Shown here: positions 41,228 to 49,406 of the stretch, piece after piece
Layout: each line of letters opens with the position of its first letter
Numbering within the stretch: position 1 is the first letter of the stretch
DNA from: Sphingobium phenoxybenzoativorans
GTDB taxonomy: Bacteria; Pseudomonadota; Alphaproteobacteria; Sphingomonadales; Sphingomonadaceae
NCBI RefSeq assembly: GCF_001757355.1
Contig: NZ_MINO01000009.1
Span: 56,139-120,138 of the forward strand
DNA length: 64,000 bases
Direction of reading: 5' to 3'
Position numbers and translations under genes: made by a program
Notes under the pieces: model-generated
What the model was told of the DNA's origin: nothing
Databases searched by the model: none
Seen by the model: only the letters and a program-made list of their open reading frames with translations

Positions 41228-43501
41228 ATGTCCACCTCTCCCGCCATCGCAGCCCGCAAGATATTGAATCGTCTGCACGAGCTTATGGCGTCGCGGTTCG
41301 CTGCACAACAGAAGCTCAACAAGGTGGTCGAGATCATCGGCGAGGAATTGTCGAGCGAGGTTTGCTCCATCTATCTGCTGCGCGAGGGCGTGCTGGAACT
41401 GTTCGCGACGCGCGGTCTGAAGCAGGAGGCCGTGCATGTCGCGAAGCTCGCCATGGGGCAGGGGCTGGTCGGCACCATCGCCGCCAATGTCGAGACGCTG
41501 AACCTGGATGAAGCGGCGACGCATCCTGACTTCGCCTATATTCCGGAGACGGGCGAGGAACTGTTCCACAGCTTCGCCGGCGTGCCGATCGTCCGGCGGC
41601 AGCAGTCGGTCGGGGTGCTGTGCGTGCAGCATGTGGAGCCGCGCCGGTACGAAGAAATCGAGATAGAGGCGCTGCAGACGGTCGCCATGGTTCTGGCGGA
41701 GCTGATCGCCAATGCGGGCCTGGCCGATGAAAATCCGCTCGACGGCCGCGTATTGGAAACCGGGTCGAATATCCTGTCCGGCCTGCCCATCGTCATGGGC
41801 ATGGCGCGCGGCCATGCCGTGTTTCACCAGCCGCGCATCACCATCGAGCATACAGTGGCGGAGGATGTGGAGGCGGAGCGGCAGCGCGTCTATTCCGCCT
41901 TCGCCAAGATGCGCGAGCAGATTGAGCGCATGGCGGGCGCGTCCGAATTTGGCGGCGACGGCGAGCATCAGGAGGTGCTCGAAACCTACAAGATGTTCGC
42001 CTATGACGAGGGTTGGGCGCGCCGGATCAACGAAGCGATCGACAGCGGTCTGACAGCCGAAGCGGCGATCGAGCGTGTGCAGCAGCGCACCCGCATGCGC
42101 ATGCGCCAGATTGACGATCCCTTGCTTCAGGACCGCATGCACGATCTTGAGGATCTGGCGAACCGCCTCCTGCGCATCGTGTCGGGCCAGCTTGGCACGG
42201 CGGCGCAACTCGGTTTGCGGCAGGACGCCATTCTGATCGCGCGCAACCTGGGGCCTGCCGAATTGCTGGAATATGACCGGCGGCGGCTGAAGGGCGTGAT
42301 CCTGGAGGAAGGATCGCTGACCGCGCATGTCACCATCGTTGCGCGGGCGATGGGCGTGCCGGTGCTTGGCCGCATCCGCGATATCCGGCGTCTGGTGAAT
42401 GAGGGCGAGCCGATCCTCATGGACGTCACCGAAAACCGCCTGTTCGTGCGCCCGACCCCGGATATGGAGGAGGCGTTCGAGAATAAGCTGGCTCTGACGC
42501 AGAAACGCCGCGCTGCCTTCGCCGCGATGCGGGACCTGCCGTCCGTGACGAAGGACGGCACCCGGATCGAGCTGATGGTGAATGCCGGGCTGCGCGACGA
42601 CGCCTCGGCGCTCGACCTGGTGGGTGCGGACGGCATCGGCCTGTTCCGTACGGAGTTCCAGTTCCTTGTGTCCGCCACCCTGCCGCAGCGGGAAAGGCAG
42701 CAGCGCCTGTATAAAGAGGTGCTGGACGCGGCGGGCGATCATCCGGTCATCTTCCGCACGGTCGATATCGGCGGCGACAAGGCGCTGCCCTATATGCGGC
42801 AGGATGAGGACGCCATAGAGGATAATCCGGCGATGGGCTGGCGCGCGCTGCGGCTGGCGCTGGATCGCGATGGCCTGATGAAGGCGCAGGCCCGCGCCTT
42901 GCTGGAGGCTGCGGCGGGCAAGACCCTCTATGTCATGTTCCCGCTGATTTCGGAGCCTTGGGAATTTGACGATGCTAAAGCGCTGATCGAACGGCAGCGC
43001 GAATGGCTCGCCGGTCAGCGCAAGAAACTGCCCAACGCCATCCGCTACGGCGCGATGCTGGAGGTGCCCGCGCTTGCCGAGGTGCTGGACATCCTGCTGC
43101 CCAAGCTCGATTTCCTGTCCGTGGGCACGAACGACCTGACGCAATTCCTGTTCGCGGCGGACCGGGCGCATCCCAAACTCGCCGAACGCTATGACTGGCT
43201 GTCGATCGCGATCTTGCGCTTCCTGTCGCGGATTCAGAAGGCGTGCGTCCAATATGAAGTGCCCGTCGGCATTTGCGGGGAGATGGGCGGGCGCACGCTG
43301 GAGGCGATGGCGCTTATCGGCCTGGGCATTCGCCGCCTGTCGATCACGCCCGCCTCGGTGGGACCTGTGAAGGCGATGATCCGCACTCTCGAACTCGAAC
43401 CGCTGCAGAAGGAAATGCAGCGATTGCTGACCGATGGCACCGCCAATGCGCGGCAGGCGCTGGAAAATTGGGCGAATGAGCGACAGATAGACCTTAGTTA
43501 G
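41228..43501 (+). CDS. ptsP: PEP-protein phosphotransferase PtsP (enzyme I-Ntr)
   Basis: 757 residues. First kinase of the nitrogen-related PTS: it takes phosphate from PEP and passes it to NPr. An N-terminal GAF domain (about 15-160: LNKVVEIIGEELSSEVCSIYLLREG) senses a small ligand, often glutamine or 2-oxoglutarate. The phospho-His is H367 in GSLTAHVTIVARAMGVPVLG. The PEP-binding barrel follows (GLFRTEFQFL, FRTVDIGGDKALPYM, DFLSVGTNDLTQFLFAADR, VGICGEMGG). Start ATG 41228 has no strong SD. Confidence 0.96.
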   Translation: MSTSPAIAARKILNRLHELMASRFAAQQKLNKVVEIIGEELSSEVCSIYLLREGVLELFATRGLKQEAVHVAKLAMGQGLVGTIAANVETLNLDEAATHPDFAYIPETGEELFHSFAGVPIVRRQQSVGVLCVQHVEPRRYEEIEIEALQTVAMVLAELIANAGLADENPLDGRVLETGSNILSGLPIVMGMARGHAVFHQPRITIEHTVAEDVEAERQRVYSAFAKMREQIERMAGASEFGGDGEHQEVLETYKMFAYDEGWARRINEAIDSGLTAEAAIERVQQRTRMRMRQIDDPLLQDRMHDLEDLANRLLRIVSGQLGTAAQLGLRQDAILIARNLGPAELLEYDRRRLKGVILEEGSLTAHVTIVARAMGVPVLGRIRDIRRLVNEGEPILMDVTENRLFVRPTPDMEEAFENKLALTQKRRAAFAAMRDLPSVTKDGTRIELMVNAGLRDDASALDLVGADGIGLFRTEFQFLVSATLPQRERQQRLYKEVLDAAGDHPVIFRTVDIGGDKALPYMRQDEDAIEDNPAMGWRALRLALDRDGLMKAQARALLEAAAGKTLYVMFPLISEPWEFDDAKALIERQREWLAGQRKKLPNAIRYGAMLEVPALAEVLDILLPKLDFLSVGTNDLTQFLFAADRAHPKLAERYDWLSIAILRFLSRIQKACVQYEVPVGICGEMGGRTLEAMALIGLGIRRLSITPASVGPVKAMIRTLELEPLQKEMQRLLTDGTANARQALENWANERQIDLS

Positions 43502-43609
43502 CGATGGGCTGTTGATGCTCATGATTTCACCGGCAGGGGCGTTGACAGGATGTGCTTGTGAGTGAAACAAGGCGGTCGGTCGCACGGGCGGCTCCCTGGG
43601 GTACGGGGC

Positions 43610-44419
43610 ATGGCTGAAAAAAAAGAAACAAAAGATCAGGGTACGCTGGACATGGACAGGCCGGGCGACAAGTTGCGCCGGGGCCGCGAGGCGCTTGGGC
43701 TTTCGCTGCAGGAGGTGGCGACCCGGACCCGCGTGCCGATCAGGCAGCTTGAGGTGCTTGAACGCAACGAATTTACATCCTTGCCGGGCATTCCCTATGC
43801 CGTCGGCTTTGCGCGCGCCTATGCCCGCGCGGTCGATATGGATGAGGTCGCGATAGCGTCCGACGTCCGCGCCGAACTTGGATCGGACATGCAGGCGGCG
43901 CGCTATGAGGCGTTTCAGCCCGCCGACCCCGCACGGGTGCCCTCACGCGCCCTGGCCTGGACCGCTGGCCTCATCGCCCTGCTGCTGATGGTTGGATATG
44001 GCGTGTGGCGGACGCAGCTTTACACGCCTCAGGCTGATGTGCAGGCGGCGGCGGAGGCTCCGCCTCCCGCCGCATCGGGCGCTGTCCGGCCGGCGGCGGC
44101 GCGGCAGGCCCCGGCGGACGGTCCGGTCGTTCTGACGGCCACCGACACCATCTGGCTGCGCATCTACGATCAGGCCGGCGAGCGGTTGCTGGAAAAGCAG
44201 ATGGAAAAGGGTGAGAGCTTCACCGTTCCGCCCAACGCCAATAATCCGATGATCCTGACGGGCAGGCCGGACGCACTGGCCGTGACCGTGGGCGGCCGTC
44301 CGGTGCCGCCTCTGGGCACGGCGGTAAAGACGATTTCGGATTTCCCGATCAGCGCCGCCGCGCTGCTGGCGCGCCCGCCCGTTCCGCCAAAACCGGCCGT
44401 TTCCTCGCCCGCTCCGTAA
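43610..44419 (+). CDS. RodZ-like helix-turn-helix membrane protein (DUF4115)
   Basis: 269 residues from ATG 43610 (ACGGGG upstream). N-terminal cytoplasmic HTH_25 domain at about 15-90: LRRGREALGLSLQEVATRTRVPIRQLEVLERNEFTSLPGIPYAVGFARAYA. One membrane span at about 118-137. C-terminal periplasmic DUF4115 domain (LTATDTIWLRIYDQAGERLLEKQMEKGESFTVP). In RodZ this architecture links MreB filaments to the envelope; the equivalence is inference. The Ala/Pro linker near 150-170 is low complexity. Confidence 0.87.
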   Translation: MAEKKETKDQGTLDMDRPGDKLRRGREALGLSLQEVATRTRVPIRQLEVLERNEFTSLPGIPYAVGFARAYARAVDMDEVAIASDVRAELGSDMQAARYEAFQPADPARVPSRALAWTAGLIALLLMVGYGVWRTQLYTPQADVQAAAEAPPPAASGAVRPAAARQAPADGPVVLTATDTIWLRIYDQAGERLLEKQMEKGESFTVPPNANNPMILTGRPDALAVTVGGRPVPPLGTAVKTISDFPISAAALLARPPVPPKPAVSSPAP

Positions 44420-44486
44420 AGGCGCGCTTTACGTGATGACGAAAGCCATTATGGTTAGCGGCCGATCTTCGAGCAGAAGGATTTCC

Positions 44487-45377
44487 ATGCGCCACGCCGT
44501 TCTCGCCGTTTCTACCCTGTCGCTGATGCTGCCGATCGCATCCGCCGCGACCGCGCAGTCCGTGCCTATCGAAACGCGCGTGGACAGGCTTGAGAAGGAA
44601 GTGCGGGCGGTACAGCGTAAGGTGTTCCCCGGCGGGGCGCCGATAGAGCCGGAGATCACCCGGCAACCGGCCGCGCCGGCGCAGATCGGCACGCCTGCGT
44701 CCACGCCCTTGTCCGACCTGATGGCCCGCGTCGATGCGCTGGAGGGGCAGCTCGCGTCCCTCACCGGCCAGACCGAACAGAACGCCTACAAGATCAAGCA
44801 GCTTGAGGACGCCTTCGCGAAATATAAGGCGGATATGGCGGCCGCCACGGCATCCACGGTTTCGCCGCCGCCGCTTGCCGCCACGCCCGCCAATGCGTCG
44901 GCTCCTCCGAAGGTGACTCCCACGCCTGCCGCCAGCGATGCGCGCAGAAATGCCGTCGCGGTGGTGGAACGGCCGGAAACCGGCGATGCGGCTGGTGACG
45001 CCTATACCTATGGCTTCCGCTTGTGGGACGCCAAATTCTACCCGGAGGCGCAGGCCCAGTTGAAATCCGCGCTGGACAAATATGCTTCGTCGGGGTTCGC
45101 CAGCCGTATCTCGAACCTGCTCGGCCGCGCCTATCTGGACGATGGAAAGCCCGCGCTCGCCTCGGTCGCTTTCTATGAGAATTATCAGAAGCGCCCGAAG
45201 GGCGACCGCGCCGCCGACAGCCTCACCTGGCTTGGCGAGGCGCTGATCCAGCTCAAGAAACCCGCCGATGCCTGCAAGGTCTATAGCCAGCTTGAACAGG
45301 ATTATGGATCGACCCTGTCCGCCACGCTTCGCGGCATGATGGAAAAGGGCAGGACCCGTGCGAAATGCGGCGCCTGA
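44487..45377 (+). CDS. cpoB: Tol-Pal coordinator CpoB (YbgF)
   Basis: 296 residues from ATG 44487 (AGAAGGA upstream). Signal peptide RHAVLAVSTLSLMLPIASAATA. A coiled-coil segment (ETRVDRLEKEVRAVQRKV, DLMARVDALEGQLASLTGQTEQNAYKIKQLEDAFAKY) drives trimer formation. The C-terminal TPR region (about 170-290) has ETGDAAGDAYTYGFRLWDAKFYPEAQAQLKSAL and later repeats. It couples outer-membrane constriction to wall synthesis. tolQRAB and pal are not in the window. It overlaps tilS by 20 bases. Confidence 0.92.
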   Translation: MRHAVLAVSTLSLMLPIASAATAQSVPIETRVDRLEKEVRAVQRKVFPGGAPIEPEITRQPAAPAQIGTPASTPLSDLMARVDALEGQLASLTGQTEQNAYKIKQLEDAFAKYKADMAAATASTVSPPPLAATPANASAPPKVTPTPAASDARRNAVAVVERPETGDAAGDAYTYGFRLWDAKFYPEAQAQLKSALDKYASSGFASRISNLLGRAYLDDGKPALASVAFYENYQKRPKGDRAADSLTWLGEALIQLKKPADACKVYSQLEQDYGSTLSATLRGMMEKGRTRAKCGA

Positions 45378-46332
45378 CGCCGCTGCCGGACGTTTCAGGG
45401 ACGAGGTAGAGGGGCTTTCCAGCACTGCTGCCGATGCGCGATACGGCATTGCCGTATCCGGCGGGCCGGACAGCATGGCGCTGCTCCTTCTGGCGGCGCG
45501 GGCATTTCCCGGCCGGGTGGAGGCGGCGACCGTGGATCACGGCTTGCGCGCCGCGTCCCGTGAAGAAGCATCCATGGTGGCGGACTGGTGCGGGGCGCAG
45601 GGCATTCCGCACAGCATCCTGACGCCTGATGTTCCGATCACGGGCAGCCTGCAGGCCAGCGCCCGCGCGGCCCGCTATGCCCTGCTGGACCGATGGAGGG
45701 TGGACAGGCGCATCGACTGGCTGATGACCGCCCACCATGCCGATGATCAGCTTGAAACCATCCTGATGCGGCTTAATCGCGGCGCGGGCGTCGCTGGTCT
45801 GGCGGGGGTGCGGCGGCGCAATGGCGCGGTCCTGCGCCCCTTGCTCGGCTGGCGGAAGGCGGAACTGATCGCCCTGGCGCATGACGCTGGCCTCCCCTTT
45901 GTCGAGGACCCAAGCAATAGCGACGCCCGGTTCGACCGCGCCAATATGCGCCGCCACCTGGCCGGCGCCGATTGGCTCGATCCCGTCGCCGCGGCGAAAA
46001 GCGCCGCCGCGCTTGCGGAATCGGAGGAGGCGCTGAACTGGATGGTCAGCGAACTTGCCGCCCGCCATATCGTGAAGGATGGCGACGCCATCATCCTGCA
46101 ATCCACCGATTTCCCGCGAGAGGTGCAGCGCAGGCTGGTCCTTCGCATGGTCGCGGAGGCTGGCGGCATGGCGCAGCCGCCGCGCGGCGACACGCTGGAC
46201 GATGCGCTGGCGCGTCTGGAACAGGGGGGCAAGGCAAGCCTTGGCGACTGGCTGCTTTCAGGTGGCTCCCGCTGGTCTCTCCGCCCTGCGCCGCCGCGCC
46301 GGGGCGGCTCCGTCGCTATGGATGACGAATAG
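45358..46332 (+). CDS. tilS: tRNA(Ile)-lysidine synthase
   Basis: 324 residues, on the short side for TilS. It adds lysine to C34 of the CAU-anticodon tRNA-Ile. The PP-loop ATP motif SGGPDS is at 34-39; VDHGLRAASREEASMVADWC and TAHHADDQLETILMRLNRGAGVAGLAG follow. The C-terminal recognition part (about 210-320) is reduced. The start is GTG at 45358, inside the end of cpoB, implying coupled translation. In most alphaproteobacteria ftsH comes next; here it does not. Confidence 0.93.
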   Translation: MRNAAPDAAAGRFRDEVEGLSSTAADARYGIAVSGGPDSMALLLLAARAFPGRVEAATVDHGLRAASREEASMVADWCGAQGIPHSILTPDVPITGSLQASARAARYALLDRWRVDRRIDWLMTAHHADDQLETILMRLNRGAGVAGLAGVRRRNGAVLRPLLGWRKAELIALAHDAGLPFVEDPSNSDARFDRANMRRHLAGADWLDPVAAAKSAAALAESEEALNWMVSELAARHIVKDGDAIILQSTDFPREVQRRLVLRMVAEAGGMAQPPRGDTLDDALARLEQGGKASLGDWLLSGGSRWSLRPAPPRRGGSVAMDDE

Positions 46333-46370
46333 CGGTTGAGACCCGGAGTCCCCTTGGGCATAAACGTCTG

Positions 46371-46901
46371 ATGCGTTTCCCGATTACCGCTTCGCTCATC
46401 ACGCTTGCGCTTGCCGCATGCGTTCCAGCCTCCAAACCGGTGGAAGCGCCGCCGCCTCCGCCCGCTGCGCCCCCGGCGCCGCCGCCCGCGCCGGAACCCA
46501 CCGGCGACTGGCAGGAGCGGCCGCTGACGCCGGGCGACTGGAGCTATCGCGTTGAGCAGGGCGGGTCCGTGGCGCTGTTCGGTCCCCCGGCGAACGAGGC
46601 GGCGCTGACGGTGCGGTGCGATCTGGGCGGCCGCCGGATTCTGTTCTCCCGCCCCGGAACCGTTCCGGCATCGGGCGGCGGCATGACCGTGCGCACCACC
46701 TTTGGCGCTGTGCAATGGCCTGCGTCGAACGACGGCGCTTCGGTGCCGCATGTCATTGCGGCGCGGTCCGCCGGGGACGCCGCGCTTGACCAGATCGCCT
46801 TCAGCCGCGGCCGCTTCGCCATAGAAACGTCCGGCCTGCCGACGCTGGTGCTGCCTTCCTGGCCGGAGGTGGCGCGTGTGATCGAGGATTGCCGCGGCTG
46901 A
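46371..46901 (+). CDS. Lipoprotein of unknown function
   Basis: 176 residues. Signal and lipobox TLALAAC (Cys at 17), then a Pro/Ala-rich tether of about 25 residues (PPPPPAAPPAPPPAPEPTG). A compact globular region of about 130 residues follows (LTPGDWSYRVEQGGSVALFGPPANEAALTVRCDLGGRRILFSRPG, FAIETSGLPTLVLPSWPEVARVIEDCRG) with two Cys that could form a disulfide. No family recognised. It follows tilS by 38 bases. Confidence 0.82.
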   Translation: MRFPITASLITLALAACVPASKPVEAPPPPPAAPPAPPPAPEPTGDWQERPLTPGDWSYRVEQGGSVALFGPPANEAALTVRCDLGGRRILFSRPGTVPASGGGMTVRTTFGAVQWPASNDGASVPHVIAARSAGDAALDQIAFSRGRFAIETSGLPTLVLPSWPEVARVIEDCRG

Positions 46902-46902
46902 C

Positions 46903-46928
46903 GGAACTCTCCCCTGGCTCCTGCCGTT
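46903..46928 (+). promoter_or_regulatory. EcfG-type (general stress response) promoter candidate
   Basis: GGAAC, exactly 17 bases, then CGTT. This matches the alphaproteobacterial EcfG consensus GGAAC-N16/17-CGTT. Its -10 ends about 20 bases before the ATG of a 49-residue protein, with a DUF3175 gene beyond. It begins two bases after the stop of the preceding lipoprotein gene. Confidence 0.7.
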
Positions 46929-46948
46929 CCTATGGACGGAGAAACGCC

Positions 46949-47098
46949 ATGATCCGAAAGCTCGCATCCGGCCAGTACCGGCTTTATTCTCGCAAGAAGG
47001 ATGAGAGTACCGGGAAGCGCCGCAATCTCGGTACGTTCGACACGCGCTCCGCGGCGGAGAAGCACGAACGGGAAGTGCAATATTTCAAACATCATTGA
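46949..47098 (+). CDS. 49-residue basic protein, Arm/AP2-like fold
   Basis: ATG 46949 has GGAGAAA eight bases upstream. The pattern IRKLASGQYRLYSRKKDEST then GKRRNLGTFDTRSAAEKHERE resembles the three-strand-and-helix N-terminal Arm domain of tyrosine integrases and AP2-type DNA-binding units, but alone. High Lys/Arg content suggests nucleic-acid binding. It is downstream of an EcfG-type promoter and 18 bases before a DUF3175 gene, so probably a stress-induced small protein. Function unproven. Confidence 0.7.
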   Translation: MIRKLASGQYRLYSRKKDESTGKRRNLGTFDTRSAAEKHEREVQYFKHH

Positions 47099-47116
47099 GC
47101 GGTACGGGAGGTTTCC

Positions 47117-47392
47117 ATGACCGCCAGAAAATGGTCGCAACACGTCACGGAACATAGCGATGCGCTGGATCTGGAAAAGGATGTGTTCGCCGGCGATGAC
47201 CCCAGGGAAATCGCCGCATCGTTGAAACGGTCCGCCGAACATTCGAAGCGGCGCAAGGGATCGCCGTTCCGGTCCACCATGTCGATGCTGACCTTCTACA
47301 TCAATCGCGCGGGAAAGCAGTTGTCCGAAAAGCAGCGGAAAACCTTGGAAAAGGCCAAGGATGAATTGCGCATCCAGTTCGGGAAACAGTGA
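47117..47392 (+). CDS. DUF3175 family protein
   Basis: 91 residues. Family hallmarks fill the chain: KWSQHVTEHSDALDLEKDVF, DDPREIAASLKRSAEHSKRRK, SPFRSTMSMLTFYINRAGKQL, and LEKAKDELRIQFGK. DUF3175 is an uncharacterised small cytoplasmic family. ATG has GGGAGG near it. It is co-directional with, and close behind, the 49-residue protein, and probably shares the EcfG-type promoter. Confidence 0.9.
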   Translation: MTARKWSQHVTEHSDALDLEKDVFAGDDPREIAASLKRSAEHSKRRKGSPFRSTMSMLTFYINRAGKQLSEKQRKTLEKAKDELRIQFGKQ

Positions 47393-47561
47393 GGCGCGGG
47401 ACACGGATCGACCGGCGCGAGCGCATGATTATGATTCGAAAAAAGAATATTACAAGCCTTGATCCATCCCCATATTTGATTCACACATTGGCTGTGGACG
47501 GATAAGGCCACGGCCAAAAACCGGTCCGCGCAGTTTCAACAACGCGAAAGGAGGTGATCCG

Positions 47562-47618
47562 ATGTCTCATGGTTCAGCAATGGGGTCGGTCAAGTCCATT
47601 CGGGAAACGCGCCGCTGA
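47562..47618 (+). CDS. Tiny ORF (18 aa) behind a full-length Shine-Dalgarno
   Basis: The ribosome site GAAAGGAGGTGATCC (47546-47560) is the complement of the whole 16S 3' tail and precedes an ATG, giving MSHGSAMGSVKSIRETRR. A perfect six-pair hairpin CGACGC/GCGTCG (47620-47635) begins two bases after the stop. It may be a leader peptide, a small protein or a ribosome-binding decoy. No homologue is recalled. Confidence 0.4.
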   Translation: MSHGSAMGSVKSIRETRR

Positions 47619-47753
47619 GCGACGCCGAAGCGTCGAACCTTCCAAAAATCGAGACAGGCCCGGATCGCTCAGATCCCGCCGTCATCCGTTGGAAGATAGC
47701 GCGATACACGTTTCCCCTGGGCGGCACTTCCGGCCGCTGACCATGCAATTGAC

Positions 47754-47783
47754 GGGCCGTCGGAACATATGTTCCGGCGGCCC
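47754..47783. other. Strong palindrome 25 bases before the amidase start
   Basis: GGGCCGTCGGAAC, ATAT, then GTTCCGGCGGCCC: twelve pairs and one T-G wobble. There is no T run. It could be a transcription-factor site or a 5' leader hairpin of the amidase mRNA. Confidence 0.65.
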
Positions 47784-47807
47784 CTCTCATGTCTGGAGAC
47801 CGCGACC

Positions 47808-49406
47808 ATGCGCCTTTCGCTGCCGATCTTCCTGATGCTGGCCTCCGCTGTTCCGGCTGCCATCCCGGCGGCTGCGCAGGCGGCTCCGCCCGATATTGCC
47901 GATGAACCGATCTCGGACCTGTCCGCCGATATGGCGGCGGGCCGGACAAGCAGCGAAAAGGCCGTCCGCGCCTATCTGAAGCGTATCGCCGCCCTTGACC
48001 GCAAGGGGCCACGGCTCAACAGCATCATTGCCCTGAACCCGGATGCGCTTGCGCAGGCGCGGGAAATGGATGCGGAGCGCAAGGCCGGAAAATTGCGCGG
48101 GCCGCTCCACGGTGTGCCGATTTTGATCAAGGATAATATCGAAACGCTCGGCATGCCGACGACGGCGGGGTCGCTGGCCCTGATCGCCAATGACAATGGC
48201 CGCGACGCGCCTGTCGTGGCCGCGTTGCGCGCGCGGGGCGCGTTGATCCTGGGCAAGACCAACCTGTCGGAATGGGCGAATATCCGGTCGGAACGCTCGA
48301 TGAGCGGCTGGAGCGCGGTCGGCGGCCTGACCCGCAATCCCTATGCGCTGGACCGGACGACCTGCGGATCGTCGAGCGGCTCCGGCGCGGCCGTGGCGGC
48401 GGGCTTCGCGCCCGGTGCGGTCGGCACGGAGACGAACGGCTCTGTCATCTGCCCCAGCTCCATGACCGGCCTTGTCGGGTTGAAGCCCACGCTTGGCCTC
48501 ATTCCCCGCACCCATATCGTCCCGATCAGCCATAGCCAGGACACGCCCGGCCCCATGGCGAAAACGGTGCGGGACGCCGCCATCCTCCTGTCCGCCATGA
48601 TCGCGAGAGATCCCGCCGATCCCGCAACGAAAGACGCCATGGCCCACGCGCATGACTATGCCGCCGCGCTCGACGCCAGCGCCCTGCGCGGCATGCGGAT
48701 TGGCGTGATCCGCAGGGGCGCGCAGCCGGAACTGCTTGCCCGCTTCCAATCCGCTCTGGACGTTTTGAAGGCCGCGGGCGCGGAACTGGTGGAGATCACG
48801 CCGCCCAAGGCGGAGGGGATGGGCGACGCCAGTTATGACGTGCTGAAATATGAGTTGAAGGCGGACCTGGCCGACTATCTCGCCACGACTTCGCCCGGCA
48901 AGGTGAAGGTGCGGACACTCGCCGACCTGATCGCCTTCAACACGGCGGAGGCGGAAAAAGAAATGCCGCTGTTCGGCCAGGACATTTTCGAAATGGCGCA
49001 GGCGAAGGGCGGGCTGGATGATCCGGCCTATCGCGCCGCGCGGGAAAAGTCGCTGCGGCTGGCGGGCAAGGAAGGCATTGACGCGATGCTGACGGCCAAC
49101 CGGCTAACCCTGCTGGCGATGATCAGCTACGGCCCCGCATGGCCGTCCGATACGGTGTGGGGCGATCAATATGAAGGGCCGAGCGGTTCCACAGGGTCAG
49201 CCGCCATTGCGGGCTATCCGCACCTCACCGTCCCGATGGGGCTGGTGCGCGGATTGCCGGTGGGCCTGAGTTTCGTCGGCACGGCCTATGCCGATCAGAC
49301 GGTGCTGAATGCCGGTTACGCCTATGAACAGGCGGCGAAGATCAGGGTGAGACCTTCTTTTTCCCCAACAGTGGATGCGGGGTCTCCCTTGGAGGGTGCA
49401 CGATAG
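47808..49406 (+). CDS. Exported amidase (amidase-signature family)
   Basis: 532 residues from ATG 47808 (GGAGAC upstream). Signal peptide RLSLPIFLMLASAVPAAIPAAAQA, so it acts in the periplasm or outside. The Ser-cisSer-Lys triad is present: Lys in GVPILIKDNIETLGMPTTAGS, the cis-Ser and nucleophile in TTCGSSSGSGAAVAAGFAPGAVG and TNGSVICPSSMTGLVGLKPT. The substrate among amides and peptides is not predictable. Its last 65 bases overlap the end of the convergent DUF4345 gene. Confidence 0.93.
   Translation: MRLSLPIFLMLASAVPAAIPAAAQAAPPDIADEPISDLSADMAAGRTSSEKAVRAYLKRIAALDRKGPRLNSIIALNPDALAQAREMDAERKAGKLRGPLHGVPILIKDNIETLGMPTTAGSLALIANDNGRDAPVVAALRARGALILGKTNLSEWANIRSERSMSGWSAVGGLTRNPYALDRTTCGSSSGSGAAVAAGFAPGAVGTETNGSVICPSSMTGLVGLKPTLGLIPRTHIVPISHSQDTPGPMAKTVRDAAILLSAMIARDPADPATKDAMAHAHDYAAALDASALRGMRIGVIRRGAQPELLARFQSALDVLKAAGAELVEITPPKAEGMGDASYDVLKYELKADLADYLATTSPGKVKVRTLADLIAFNTAEAEKEMPLFGQDIFEMAQAKGGLDDPAYRAAREKSLRLAGKEGIDAMLTANRLTLLAMISYGPAWPSDTVWGDQYEGPSGSTGSAAIAGYPHLTVPMGLVRGLPVGLSFVGTAYADQTVLNAGYAYEQAAKIRVRPSFSPTVDAGSPLEGAR

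Larger units (their letters stand above)
47393..47807. other. Intergenic region before the amidase
   Basis: About 415 bases. It holds an AT-rich patch (47425-47480), a full-length SD with a tiny ORF (47548-47618), a small hairpin (47620-47635) and a strong palindrome (47754-47783). No larger ORF is credible. Confidence 0.75.

Noticed and set aside
41183..43585. 800-codon minus-strand open frame
   Set aside because: Antisense to ptsP, whose phospho-His and PEP barrel are intact.
47761..47790. GGAAC as the -35 of a second EcfG promoter before the amidase
   Set aside because: No CGTT lies 16-17 bases downstream; the GGAAC is part of a palindrome.
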